Shown: positions 17,444 through 25,609, counted from the stretch's first letter. The stretch: DNA of 64,000 nucleotides from Streptomyces sp. NBC_00448 (GCF_036014115.1 NZ_CP107913.1:8884501-8948500); one strand, 5' to 3'. Translations and numbers: made by a program. The notes: generated by a model from the letters alone, not told the origin.

Positions 17444-18121
17444 CCAATACAGCTAGCGCGAGGTGAACCACGCTGCGAGTCCACATCCCGTGGTCGTGGC
17501 GAGGGCCGCCACCAGCCATCTCGGGACGCGCTGAATCGTTAAGTGGAGACCGCCGCAGCGCAGTTCGAACGATGGGGCGGGGCTGTCTGGGCTGCTCTCG
17601 TCTGGCATGGGTCAATCGCACCAGATTCGCAGAGGACCCACCACGACTCTCCGGCACGGACCCCGTTAATTCCGTTAACGCTTCTCCCGGAGCTGCCTCA
17701 TCCATTGGAGCACCCCCATGCCGCATAGGCCCCGCCCCGTGCTCAGTCTCCGGGTGCCCCGAACCGACCACCGGTGGGCGCCGCCGGGTCCATGAGCGGG
17801 AGGCGCAGCAGTAGCGCGGGACGCCGGGAGCACCGAACCGGACGCGTGGTCGAGGTTGCGTCCGCTGTGCACGACATGCCACAACCGCGAGACCGCGAAG
17901 CACCAGCCGGGCGGTTGGGCTGCGGAGCGCGGCAAGCCTTGCCGCGGTGACGGGCCGACTGGAGGTGAACCCCCTCGCCCCGGCTCTCCAGCGTGGCAGG
18001 GAGGGAGGGGAATGCTCGCGCCGCAACTGGGGCGGAAGGCGTGTTCCGGGCGGGTCGACTCCTTGAAGTCGCGGACCGGAACTACGCCGGGAAACGCGTC
18101 GGCAGCTTCAACCGGTCATCG
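17444..18121. other. Gene-poor stretch with phage remnant
   Basis: 678 bases without an intact gene between the AraC regulator and the RibD-like gene. It contains the HNH fragments at 17740-17916, the inverted repeat GTTAA-TTCCG-TTAAC near 17666, and otherwise only frames that are shadows. Base composition shifts here toward the lower GC of the following genes. Confidence 0.6.
17740..17916 (+). pseudogene. Remnant of phage-type HNH endonuclease
   Basis: Two pieces of a familiar phage HNH protein in different frames. The first (17740-17811) reads CSVSGCPEPTTGG and ends HEREAQQ before an in-frame TAG at 17812; the second (about 17847-17916) reads LRPLCTTCHNRETAKHQPGG, the C-terminal zinc/HNH end. 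The middle, including the expected D-H catalytic strand, is missing. Such genes normally sit beside phage terminase genes. It cannot encode an active enzyme. Confidence 0.6.
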
Positions 18122-19015
18122 TCAGGCCCTTCGGCCGACTACGCGCACGTGGTTTCCCCGGCGGGTGACGTCGGTCAGGCGGTAGCCCTCTGGAACAGCG
18201 GTGAGGTGGGCGAAATCGGGAGACCGGGAGTGTGGAGTGCTGGGCAGGTAGGCAATCACCTGGTCCACGGCGCCCGCTGCGCTGAAGGAAGTCGCGTATT
18301 CAGAGGCGCCATGAATCAGCAGTGATCGCGCACCAGTCTCGCCGAACGCTCGCAATATTTCTCCGGCGCCGTCGCGCGGCCAGTCGGCGGGGGTCCGGAA
18401 GACTCCCTCGCCGTGACTCCCCGGCATTCCTTCCGCTATTCCGCCGTCTTCGTGGACCAGAAGATCGTACGATCCCCGAATCGCTCGCATTTCATGGAAT
18501 GCCGCATCGCGCTCCCGGTCCGAGTCCGGCAAGCCGTCCGAGTCGGCCGTGTACACCCATGTGACGAAGGGGCGACCGTTTTTCAGTGCGGCCAGCCAGG
18601 GGCCCAAAACAATCAGCGCTTCATCTTCAAGAACATTGGTTTCCACCTGCACGCCTGCTGCACGCAGGAGAGCGGCGCCACCTTCACCGCGTGAAGTCGG
18701 GTCCATCACGGCGATCAGAACTCTGGCCACATTCGCCTGGATCAGTGCTTCCCGACAGGGTGGCGTCCGGCCGTAATGATTGCACGGCTCCAGCGTCACT
18801 AGCGCCGTACCGCCATCGGCGAGATTGCCGGCGGCAGCGAGCGCATTGACCTCCGCATGTGGATTCCCCTTGCGGACATGGTATCCTTCGCCGACCGTCC
18901 GCCCGTCGCGGTCGAGAATTACGCATCCCACCGGCGGATTTGGGCTTGCCGACCCCAGGCCCTGGGCGGAAATTGCAATAGCACGCCGCATGGCTGCCGA
19001 CTCATGAGTGTTCAC
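18122..19015 (-). CDS. RibD-like deaminase with degenerate reductase domain
   Basis: About 297 residues. The N-terminal cytidine-deaminase-fold half is intact: SPNPPVGCVILDRDGR, zinc ligands HAE near residue 48 and PCNHYGRTPPC near 75-85, as in pyrimidine deaminases of riboflavin synthesis. The C-terminal half resembles the RibD reductase (NGRPFVTWVYTADSDG, then ARSLLIHGASEYATSF) but is short, and the substrate-binding Lys of the usual K-x-A-x-S-x-DG motif and the GSGT-type loop are absent. GTG at 19015 overlaps the XRE-TPR gene by 14 bases and has GGAG upstream; ATG 18991 is an alternative. Lower GC than its surroundings. Probably a specialised deaminase rather than the housekeeping riboflavin enzyme. 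Confidence 0.8.
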   Translation of the reverse strand: MNTHESAAMRRAIAISAQGLGSASPNPPVGCVILDRDGRTVGEGYHVRKGNPHAEVNALAAAGNLADGGTALVTLEPCNHYGRTPPCREALIQANVARVLIAVMDPTSRGEGGAALLRAAGVQVETNVLEDEALIVLGPWLAALKNGRPFVTWVYTADSDGLPDSDRERDAAFHEMRAIRGSYDLLVHEDGGIAEGMPGSHGEGVFRTPADWPRDGAGEILRAFGETGARSLLIHGASEYATSFSAAGAVDQVIAYLPSTPHSRSPDFAHLTAVPEGYRLTDVTRRGNHVRVVGRRA

Positions 19016-20483
19016 CGCGCTCCAACTCCGGCCCTTCCCCGATTGCATCAAACAGTTCAGTCACGGCAGGCGAGCCATGGACCGCCCCGAGTGCGTTAAC
19101 CGCGGAAATCGTCTCATGCATGGTACGCGCCGAGCCCGAACCACGTGCAACGCTGAGCGCTGAAGCAGCATGTTTGGCGGCTTCGTCGTACTCCTGGATT
19201 CCCGCGTACGCCATTGCCAGCCGTGCCTGTGCAAGGCCCCGGTCACGCTGGTACGCGTCCGGAAGCTCGGTCAGTGCCTGTGCGAAGACGGGTGCGGCAC
19301 GATCGGGCCGGTTGAGGCTGAGCCAACAGTTCGCACGCTGGATCTCGATGTAACTCGGCGTACAGAAGTCACCGTGTCCGGAGCGGGCGTCTCCCTTCGT
19401 CTGCTGTGAGGCCGCGAATTCATGAGCTCTGTCCAGCCGTTTGTGACAGGCGATTTCGTCCCCATCCAAGGCATATCCGTGAGCCTCTTGCTGCAAAGCA
19501 GCTGCCCTCATGGGCGCGGTGAGCACAGCCTCGTTCCGTTGGACTGCCTGAGCGAGGCCGATGGCCTGCCCGGGATTCCTCTTCGTCGTGGCCTGCTGAC
19601 TTCTGCGAAACAGTGTCCATGTCACCATGGCCTGATCCCCGGATTCTGTTGCCCATTCCATTGCCTGGCTCGTCCATCTCGCCGCCATAGACAAATCGGC
19701 GGAGTCCTCATGCAGCCATGCGGCAGACTCGGCGTATTGGGCGGCCAGCCTCAGCAGCTCAAGCCGTTGATCGCCTCGCGTGTATTCCAGTAGCGCTTCG
19801 AGAATCAAAATCTGCTGCTGAACTGATGCGAGGGCATGTCGCGGGCCGAAGAGGTTGTCGGCTCGGACAAGCGTATGCCACATATCTCTGAGATGTTCTG
19901 TCGCTGCTTCAATGCGGGAGCCGTCGAGCTTGGGTACGGCGTGGTGGAATATGATTCCGCTTTCCGGAGCGTGCAACCCGGCGCCAACGGCCCCAGCAAG
20001 CAATGCGCGGCGACTCATAGGCACAATCTGCCTCCTCCCCTCGACCCACACAGAGATGAAAAGAATGTCAGACGCCGCGCTCGTCTCTGCGGAGAGTAAG
20101 GGCGACGAATCTTTCGCCTCTTGTACTGGGGAGCGAATCAGCGAATCCGGCCGGGCGACTTCCTCCGGGGAAATCCTCTCCCATGGCCGCATCGGGAGTC
20201 CGAGCATTTCACCTGGGATGCCGAATCCATCGGCAATTCGTTCGATCACTCCCTGTCCGCGAATCCCACGAACGCCACGGATGATGTCGCTCACTCGTGA
20301 ACTTGTCATCTTTCCAACGGCGGCAGCCATGGCCGCATAGCTGGAGCCCGTCCTCCGGTTGACGAGTCGGAATATCTCCTGAAAGTTCCGCGCAGCGCAT
20401 GCCTGCCGCATGGCGTCGCTTTGTAGGAGTGCATCCGGAATCGTCAGCGGGAAGTCACGGCGGTGTGTCTTGCGCTCGTCCAT
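19002..20483 (-). CDS. XRE-type regulator with TPR-like C-terminal domain
   Basis: 493 residues. An N-terminal helix-turn-helix (about residues 30-95; SYAAMAAAVGKMTSSRVSDIIRG, here interrupted for length, then GIERI-like helix) is followed by a linker with MSRRALLAGAVGAG, a motif common to Streptomyces XRE proteins of this class, and about 300 residues of helical TPR-like repeats (for example QRLELLRLAAQYAESAAW and DRGLAQARLAMAYAG). Such proteins regulate development or neighbouring genes; the TPR part likely binds a partner or signal. ATG at 20483 has AAGGTGG upstream. It overlaps the deaminase gene and faces tandem GGGGTTCCCC repeats, suggesting autoregulation. Confidence 0.85.
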   Translation of the reverse strand: MDERKTHRRDFPLTIPDALLQSDAMRQACAARNFQEIFRLVNRRTGSSYAAMAAAVGKMTSSRVSDIIRGVRGIRGQGVIERIADGFGIPGEMLGLPMRPWERISPEEVARPDSLIRSPVQEAKDSSPLLSAETSAASDILFISVWVEGRRQIVPMSRRALLAGAVGAGLHAPESGIIFHHAVPKLDGSRIEAATEHLRDMWHTLVRADNLFGPRHALASVQQQILILEALLEYTRGDQRLELLRLAAQYAESAAWLHEDSADLSMAARWTSQAMEWATESGDQAMVTWTLFRRSQQATTKRNPGQAIGLAQAVQRNEAVLTAPMRAAALQQEAHGYALDGDEIACHKRLDRAHEFAASQQTKGDARSGHGDFCTPSYIEIQRANCWLSLNRPDRAAPVFAQALTELPDAYQRDRGLAQARLAMAYAGIQEYDEAAKHAASALSVARGSGSARTMHETISAVNALGAVHGSPAVTELFDAIGEGPELERGEHS

Positions 20484-20530
20484 GGGCCACCTTGCAGGAA
20501 CGGAGGCGAACCCTTCCAGGGTAGCCCCGT

Positions 20531-20578
20531 GCGGGGTTCCCCAAATGGCGTTGCGGGGTTCCCCGTTCGCGGTTCCCC
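20531..20578. promoter_or_regulatory. Tandem GCGGGGTTCCCC operator repeats
   Basis: Two exact copies of GCGGGGTTCCCC begin at 20531 and 20553, 22 bases (two helical turns) apart; a shortened copy GCGGTTCCCC begins at 20569. Each has near-dyad GGGG-TT-CCCC symmetry. They lie between the divergent XRE-TPR and ATPase genes; on the minus strand a TACCCT -10-like box follows at 20521-20526. Likely bound by one of the two XRE proteins nearby. Confidence 0.65.
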
Positions 20579-20761
20579 TGGCGCTCTGTCCGCTTGAAGC
20601 TCATGGGACGGCACCGTTACGTGCTGACAGCAGACCTCGGCGACCGCTCGAACGGCCCCGGGGCCCCGGACCACCTGAGACAGCAGGCAGCCAATGAGCC
20701 TTCTCACAGCGTTGCCCGAATGGGTAACAGTCGAACCTCTCGGCCGGACGGGGGTCTCGTC

Positions 20762-21208
20762 ATGACCTCGCCTGCGCCGGCGGTTCCGGCCGAGGAATGT
20801 CCGTCCGTTGTCGACAAGTTGTGGCCTCCCGCGCCCCTCTCGGTGTGCAGGGCGCGTCAGTTCCTCGCCCAGCACCTCGACGCCTGGGGGTTGCCGCATC
20901 TCAAGGACAGCGCCCAAGTGGTCGTATGCGAGCTGGTCACCAACGCGGTCACGCACGCGCACCCGCCGTACGGGAATCTGATCGCCACTCGGTTCGAGCG
21001 ACTCGCCTCCGGAGTGCGCATCGAGGTGCATGACGCCAGTGACGCCAAGCCGGAGCACAGGGAGGCGTCACCAGACGACGAGTCCGGGCGCGGCCTGGGT
21101 TTGGTGGACGCGCTGACTGGCGGGCAGTGGGGCGTGAGCGACCGGGACGGCCCGGGAAAGGTGCTGTGGGCTGTGTGCGGCGAGAACGGCGCAGAGGTGC
21201 CGCAGTGA
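20762..21208 (+). CDS. RsbW/SpoIIAB-like ATP-binding protein
   Basis: 148 residues of HATPase_c_2 fold. N box VVCELVTNAVTHAH near residues 58-71, G1-like VHDASDAKPEH near 95, G2 box GRGLGLVDALTGGQWG near 115. This is the stand-alone serine-kinase/anti-sigma class that is very abundant in Streptomyces and is frequently encoded next to XRE regulators. The frame is open from 20594, but ATG at 20762 (MTSPAPAVP) has GGGGG upstream and gives the family length. No anti-anti-sigma partner is visible in the window. Confidence 0.85.
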   Translation: MTSPAPAVPAEECPSVVDKLWPPAPLSVCRARQFLAQHLDAWGLPHLKDSAQVVVCELVTNAVTHAHPPYGNLIATRFERLASGVRIEVHDASDAKPEHREASPDDESGRGLGLVDALTGGQWGVSDRDGPGKVLWAVCGENGAEVPQ

Positions 21209-21388
21209 GCTGACCGATGGGCATGCGTGGGATTCGGGGCACCGTTTGTGGCAGTTCGATTCGTGTCCACCGGCGTAGCTGCAAGCTGACGACCGTATGA
21301 CCCCGAAGGCTGCCGTCCGGGCAATGGGCAGCAACGCAGGAAATCCGTACCGAACGTCCGACCCCTGTATTCATCGAGAACCAGGATC

Positions 21389-21634
21389 ATGCCAATCAAG
21401 AACACTCCACCGAAAGCGGGCGGTGTGCCGCGCCTACGACCGAACGGCGCTGCCATGCGGGCTCTGCGAACTGCCCTCAAGGTAAGCCTGCGGGACATGC
21501 AGACATTAACCGGCCTCGACCGGGGTCATTTGTCCCGCTTGGAGCGCGGGCTTGTCGGTGCCAGCCCCGACACGATCCGCCGGTACGCGAACGCGCTCGA
21601 GGTACCGACCGCATCCATCACACACGACCGATGA
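21389..21634 (+). CDS. Small XRE family DNA-binding protein
   Basis: 81 residues, essentially one helix-turn-helix (SLRDMQTLTGLDRGHLSRLE, then RGLVGASPDTIRRYANAL near residues 33-70). No effector domain. AGGA precedes the ATG. Its stop overlaps the start of the next small gene as ATGA. It may be a repressor of the local island or the DNA-binding half of a two-gene switch. Confidence 0.82.
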   Translation: MPIKNTPPKAGGVPRLRPNGAAMRALRTALKVSLRDMQTLTGLDRGHLSRLERGLVGASPDTIRRYANALEVPTASITHDR

Positions 21635-21828
21635 GGAAAGGCCGCAACAATCCGCTGACGTTGCACGCGGTGCGGGTCGGGGACGGGTTCGGCTTCCTCG
21701 CGCGCCTGACCCCCAACGGCGATGACGAGGTGTGCCGGTCGCAGACGGAGATCGACCCGACGCCCACCCCGGAAAGGTGCGAGGCGTTCGACGCGTTTCA
21801 CGCGGCGCTGCTGAGCTGGGTGAGGTGA
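21631..21828 (+). CDS. Small protein translationally coupled to XRE gene
   Basis: 65 residues, unrecognised. It starts in an ATGA overlap with the XRE gene. Charged, no TM helix or signal, one Cys; it ends AFDAFHAALLSWVR, a likely amphipathic helix. The coupling suggests it partners or modulates the XRE protein. A (GGTGA)-type short repeat fills the 30 bases before the convergent DUF779 gene. Confidence 0.65.
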   Translation: MRKGRNNPLTLHAVRVGDGFGFLARLTPNGDDEVCRSQTEIDPTPTPERCEAFDAFHAALLSWVR

Positions 21829-21858
21829 GGTGAGGTGGGGTCGGGCGGGGCGGGCGGA

Positions 21859-22293
21859 CTACGACGCGGTGGCGTCCGCGCCGGTGAGCGGGGAGGGTTC
21901 GGCGGCGAGCAGGGCGAGTTCGTCGTCGGTGAGCAGGCGTGAGCGCAGCAGGAAGCGCACGCCCTCCGGGGCCTCCAGCGAGAAGCCGCTGCCACGGCCC
22001 TTGACCACGTCGACCGTGAGGTGGGTGTGGCGCCAGTAGGCGAACTGGCTCGCGCTCATCCAGAACGGCGTGTCGCCCGCCACCCTGCCGAGCAGCACGT
22101 CCGCGCCGCCCACCCGGAACTCGCCGCGCAGGTAGCACATCGGGGAGCTTCCGTCGCAGCAGCCGCCGGACTGGTGGAACATCAGCGGGCCGTGCCGGTC
22201 GGCGAGCCGGCCGAGCAGTTCCTCGGCGGCGGGGGTCAACTCGACCCGGCGAACCGGCTCGGCCGGGTCCGCGGGGGAGGCCGGGGGAGTCAT
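21859..22293 (-). CDS. DUF779 family protein
   Basis: 144 residues. The metal-site-like core FHQSGGCCDGSSPMCYLRGE near residues 40-58 and VSMSASQFAYWRHTHLTVDV-type segment (read here as WMSASQFAYWRHTHLTVDVV) identify DUF779, a small family often encoded beside aldehyde dehydrogenases. No dehydrogenase gene is adjacent here. GGAGGG precedes the ATG at 22293. Likely a cysteine/metal-containing accessory protein; function unproven. Confidence 0.87.
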   Translation of the reverse strand: MTPPASPADPAEPVRRVELTPAAEELLGRLADRHGPLMFHQSGGCCDGSSPMCYLRGEFRVGGADVLLGRVAGDTPFWMSASQFAYWRHTHLTVDVVKGRGSGFSLEAPEGVRFLLRSRLLTDDELALLAAEPSPLTGADATAS

Positions 22294-22604
22294 CGCGGCC
22301 CTCCGTTCCAGGCGGGGCGGCCGGCCGGCGGACGCGCGGTCCCTGGTCCGCACCCCGATCGCCGCTCCCACGGCGGTCCGTCCCGTTCCCTCGATGCTAC
22401 TGCCGAACTCCCCGGCCGAACCCGCTCGTCGGGGCCCGGGTTGCGCGGCGCGGGCCGGTCGTGGCCGGTGGTGGCCGGTCGTGGTTCGGCCGCGCAGGGT
22501 CCCGGGTCCGTACGTCAGTGGTCGCCGCGGCCCGAGGGTGACGTGCCGGCAGGGACGGGGCCCACCGGGGCACCGGGTGCGTCCCGCGCAGGCGGCCCGC
22601 CCCA
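22294..22604. other. Intergenic, short 10-bp tandem repeat only
   Basis: 311 bases with no convincing gene on either strand. Around 22455-22490 there are three imperfect copies of a 10-base unit, GGCCGGTCGT or GGCCGGTGGT. No promoter or hairpin stands out. Confidence 0.5.
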
Positions 22605-23261
22605 TCACCACGCGGCGTCACCGGTACGGGGTGGGGGAGTCGGCCGGGTGCACGCGGCGCACGCGAGGGCCAAGGCGGCCAGGTCCTCCAGGGCCGCGGC
22701 GGGCCAGTCGTCGTGTCCGCGCAGGGACCACCGGCGGCGCCATCGGGCGCCCGCGAAGGCGGCGGCGACGGCCACGGCCCCGCCGACCGTGCCGGCGGTG
22801 GCGAGCAGGACCGGCCCGGGTGAGGAGGGCGCGGGCCTCTCCGCCGAACCCGCCCAATCCGCCGAACCCGTCAACGAACCCGCCGAACTCGCCTGCTGCA
22901 CCGAACCGTTGCCGTCGTCCGCCGAGGGCCGCCGGCCGGGCGGCGGCGCGAGCGCCCGCACGGCGTCCGCGGCGAGCACCGCGGCCGCCAGGCCGCCGAG
23001 CACGACGCGGGGCACCAGCCCGGCGGCGGTCAGCCGGCTCGGGGTCGCCGGCAGCTTGTCGGCGACCAGCTCACCGACGGCAGCAGTCACCGTGCCGATC
23101 ACGGCCGGCCGCCCGGCCAGCAGGTCCAGCGGTTCCGGGGCGGTCTCGGCCCGCCCGCTCACCGCGACGGCCGCCGTTCCGATCTGGCTGCGCGCCCCGG
23201 ACGCGGCCCCGACCAGCCCGGCTCGCACGAGGCCGGCCCGTACGCCGGCGGGCGCTCTCAC
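22605..23261 (-). CDS. Conserved membrane protein, DUF4126-like
   Basis: 218 residues. Hydrophobic segments alternate with the motif GELVADKLPATPSRLTAAGLVPRVVLGGLAAAV (cited in parts: ADKLPATPSRL near residue 70), characteristic of DUF4126-type integral membrane proteins. A Ser/Ala/Gly-rich spacer (SSAGSLTGSADWAGSAERP) interrupts the hydrophobic blocks. The GTG start at 23261 overlaps the stop of the upstream gene (GTGA). No catalytic residues recognised. Confidence 0.7.
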   Translation of the reverse strand: MRAPAGVRAGLVRAGLVGAASGARSQIGTAAVAVSGRAETAPEPLDLLAGRPAVIGTVTAAVGELVADKLPATPSRLTAAGLVPRVVLGGLAAAVLAADAVRALAPPPGRRPSADDGNGSVQQASSAGSLTGSADWAGSAERPAPSSPGPVLLATAGTVGGAVAVAAAFAGARWRRRWSLRGHDDWPAAALEDLAALALACAACTRPTPPPRTGDAAW

Positions 23262-23725
23262 GCGCGCCGCTCCCCGGCCGTCACGACGCCGTACGTCGCG
23301 AGGCCGTACAGCAGGTGCGGTATCGCGTCGGAGACCCAGTCCGCGCCCGACCACGTGCGCGGGTCGCTCACCTTCAACTCGGCCATGGACAGGTCGCTGA
23401 CCGCCATGGCGAGCGCCCCGGTGAGGACGCCGCCCGCCCAGAGCGGCAGCCGCACCCCCGCTTTCCGCAGTACGGCGACGGCTGTGCCCACCCCCATGCC
23501 GGTGGCGATCCCGGACAGCGCCGCCAACGCGCTCACCCGGTTGTCGCGGGTCTGGCCGGTGCCGTCGATGGTGACCCCGGCCCGGTCCGCCAGCGCCTCC
23601 ACGGTCGCCTCCGGAACGGTGCTCGCGGGTCTGCCGCGCAGGGCCATGTCGCCGTACGTGACGGCGTTGAGCACGGTCGTCCCGGCGGCTCCGGCGAGGC
23701 CGCCGCGCAGTAGCGTTCGCATCAT
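23258..23725 (-). CDS. Small conserved membrane protein
   Basis: 155 residues. Begins MMRTLLRGGLAGAAGTTVLNAVTYGDMALRG-type leader (hydrophobic residues 6-25), contains a second glycine-rich helix (ALSGIATGMGVGTAVAVLR) and a third near WAGGVLTGALAMAVSD. Resembles uncharacterised actinobacterial membrane proteins that pair with the DUF4126-like gene. The two genes overlap by 4 bases, so a shared complex is plausible. Ribosome site is weak (GGGGACC). Confidence 0.68.
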   Translation of the reverse strand: MMRTLLRGGLAGAAGTTVLNAVTYGDMALRGRPASTVPEATVEALADRAGVTIDGTGQTRDNRVSALAALSGIATGMGVGTAVAVLRKAGVRLPLWAGGVLTGALAMAVSDLSMAELKVSDPRTWSGADWVSDAIPHLLYGLATYGVVTAGERRA

Positions 23726-23980
23726 GGTCCCCGGGTGACCCGCACCCGCGGGCGTGAAACACCGCGACGCGTGGTTCCGTCCGGTCGCGTCCCGTTCGAC
23801 CGCGGCCCCGCCCGTCAGGGCCCGGAACGAAGCCCGGATCGAGCCGTGGCCGATTTTCGATCGCGCGACGTTGCGTAGCGGAGTCGCCCTTTCGGGTGAT
23901 GGTCACGCCTCACGTACCCCAGTGACAGTAAGGGGTGAGACGGTCTCCCTGTGACGAGTGGTCGCCGCTCCGGGCCGGCC

Positions 23981-24850
23981 TCAGCCCAGGAACGGCTTGA
24001 TCAGGCCGAGCAGCGCCTCCGGGCGGTGCAGCGGGATGATGTGGCCGCAGTCCTCAAGGACGTGGCCCACGAGATCGTCGGTGATCGGCCGCAACTGCCG
24101 TTCGAGCGCGGCCCCGACAGGGTGCGCGCCGATCGCCATCGTGGGCACCGCCAGCCTGCCGGTGGCGGCGGCCTGCTGGATCTGCCGGGCGCCGGCGGGC
24201 ATCGCGCGGTAGTACGAGAAGGCGCGGCGCAGCGCGTCGCTGCCGGTGTAGGCGCTGACGAAGGCGTCGCGGAGGTCGGCGCGGAGCCCCTCCCCGAGGG
24301 TGCCGGCGTCGAGGAACCAGTCGATGTAGCGGGCCTCGTGGCCGGTGAGCACGTCTTCCGCGAGGCCGGGCACGGCGTGGAAGCCGAACCACCACGGTGC
24401 CCCGCCGGCCAGGAAGTCCTCGGCGCCCGGCAGCGTCCCCAGCAGCGACTCCATGACCACCAGCCGGCTGACGAGGTCGGGGCGGCGCATGGCCAGCAGG
24501 AAGGCGGGCGGGGTGCCCGCGTCGATGCCGACCACGGCCGCGGAGGTCTCGCCGAGGGCGGCGAGAAGGGCTTCCGCGTCGGCCGCGAGGGTGCCTGCGT
24601 CGTAACCGCCGGTCGCGGGCCCGCTGGCGCCCAGCCCGCGCAGGTCGGGGGCGATCACCCGGTGGTCGTGGGCGAGTTCGCCGATGACCTCGGTCCACAA
24701 CTGCCAGGTGTGCGGGAACCCGTGCAGGAGGAGGACGGCGGGGCCCTGTCCCGCGGTCGCCACGTGGAGTTCGACGCCGCCCGCCTCGACGTGGCGCAGC
24801 ACCACCTCGGGCGGGCGGCTGCGGGCGGTGGTGCGGGGGACGGGGGACAT
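23981..24850 (-). CDS. Alpha/beta hydrolase, epoxide hydrolase/dehalogenase-like
   Basis: 289 residues. Oxyanion motif LLHGFPHTWQLW near residue 45; nucleophile position VVGIDAGTPPAFL near 110, where the family often has GHDWG, so the nucleophile would be Asp, as in epoxide hydrolases and haloalkane dehalogenases; a cap region rich in aromatic residues; final His in DCGHIIPLHRPEAL near 270. The usual His and Trp around the nucleophile are Ile and Ala, which may change specificity. GGGAGG precedes the ATG at 24850. Divergent from an HxlR regulator with a palindrome between them. Confidence 0.87.
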   Translation of the reverse strand: MSPVPRTTARSRPPEVVLRHVEAGGVELHVATAGQGPAVLLLHGFPHTWQLWTEVIGELAHDHRVIAPDLRGLGASGPATGGYDAGTLAADAEALLAALGETSAAVVGIDAGTPPAFLLAMRRPDLVSRLVVMESLLGTLPGAEDFLAGGAPWWFGFHAVPGLAEDVLTGHEARYIDWFLDAGTLGEGLRADLRDAFVSAYTGSDALRRAFSYYRAMPAGARQIQQAAATGRLAVPTMAIGAHPVGAALERQLRPITDDLVGHVLEDCGHIIPLHRPEALLGLIKPFLG

Positions 24851-24867
24851 GGGCGACCTCCCAGGCG

Positions 24868-24900
24868 GTTACCAATGGTGACAACACCACCGTAGGTAAC
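24868..24900. promoter_or_regulatory. HxlR-type operator
   Basis: Imperfect 33-base palindrome with outer arms GTTACC and GGTAAC and inner ATGGTG/CACCAC, located in the 100-base gap between the divergent hydrolase and HxlR genes. Size and symmetry suit a winged-helix dimer and would allow control of both genes. Confidence 0.62.
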
Positions 24901-24950
24901 TACGCTGGACCGGCCAAGACCGCACTCGTGCCACAGGTGGTGAGTTCCAG

Positions 24951-25385
24951 GTGACCGCCCCTTCCGTCCCCTCCTCCCCGTCCGGTCCGCCCCAGGGCCG
25001 CGGCGACCTCTTCGACCCGCTGTGCCCGACCCGGCGCCTGCTCGACCGGATCGGGACCAAGTGGACGTCGATGGCCGTCAAGGTGCTGGCGGAGGCGTCC
25101 CCGGACGAGGTGCGCTTCGCGGAACTCCAGCGCCGTATGGCGGGCGTCTCGCAGAAGATGCTGTCGGTCACGCTGCGCGGACTGACCCGCGACGGTCTCG
25201 TCAGCCGTCGCGTCGAACCCACGGTGCCGCCCCGCGTCCACTACCGCCTCACGGAGTTGGGGCTCTCCCTGGAGGGCCCGCTGTCCGCGGTCAGGGACTG
25301 GGCCGAGCAGCACATGGCCGAGATCGACCGCGCCCACGCACGGGCCGACGCCCACCCGTCCGACGCCCACCCGTCCGACGGCTGA
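24951..25385 (+). CDS. HxlR family transcriptional regulator
   Basis: 144 residues. Winged-helix DNA-binding protein: LCPTRRLLDRIGTKWTSMAV (residues 25-44), FAELQRRMAGVSQKMLSVTL and LVSRRVEPTVPPRVHYRLTELG match HxlR throughout. HxlR proteins respond to aldehydes, quinones or redox; one Cys (residue 26) precedes the wing and is often the sensor. GTG start follows AGGTGG. The C-terminal end contains a duplicated 15-base unit encoding AHPSD twice. Controls the divergent hydrolase gene most likely. Confidence 0.92.
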   Translation: MTAPSVPSSPSGPPQGRGDLFDPLCPTRRLLDRIGTKWTSMAVKVLAEASPDEVRFAELQRRMAGVSQKMLSVTLRGLTRDGLVSRRVEPTVPPRVHYRLTELGLSLEGPLSAVRDWAEQHMAEIDRAHARADAHPSDAHPSDG

Positions 25386-25580
25386 CCCGCCGGACCCCAC
25401 GCGGCGGCCGCCGGACCGGCCGCGCCCGCCCGTCGGCCCCCCGACCTCCGGCCCCCGGACCTCCCCCGATCGCCCCCGGGTGACGCCCCGTCACCAGCCC
25501 CCCGCGCCCCCCGCACCCGCGACAGCCCCCCGCTTACGTGCAGTTGACCGCGTTTGTCCGCCCGGGCCGCAGAACTTTCC
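25386..25580. other. C-rich spacer
   Basis: About 195 bases, strongly C-rich on the plus strand, with no ORF of substance. Together with the promoter, operator and leader up to 25718 it separates the HxlR gene from the glycosidase locus by 333 bases. Confidence 0.5.
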
Positions 25581-25609
25581 TTGACACTCCTGCGCGGTCG
25601 GAGCAACAT
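25581..25609 (+). promoter_or_regulatory. Promoter of first GH92 gene
   Basis: TTGACA (25581-25586) and CAACAT (25604-25609) with a 17-base spacer, a good housekeeping-type promoter. Transcription is expected to start near 25616, just upstream of the operator at 25624-25637. Confidence 0.68.

Noticed and set aside
17856..18185. 109-codon frame with a CTTCHN motif as a functional HNH gene
   Set aside because: Catalytic centre is missing and the N-terminal part lies in another frame; treated as a remnant.
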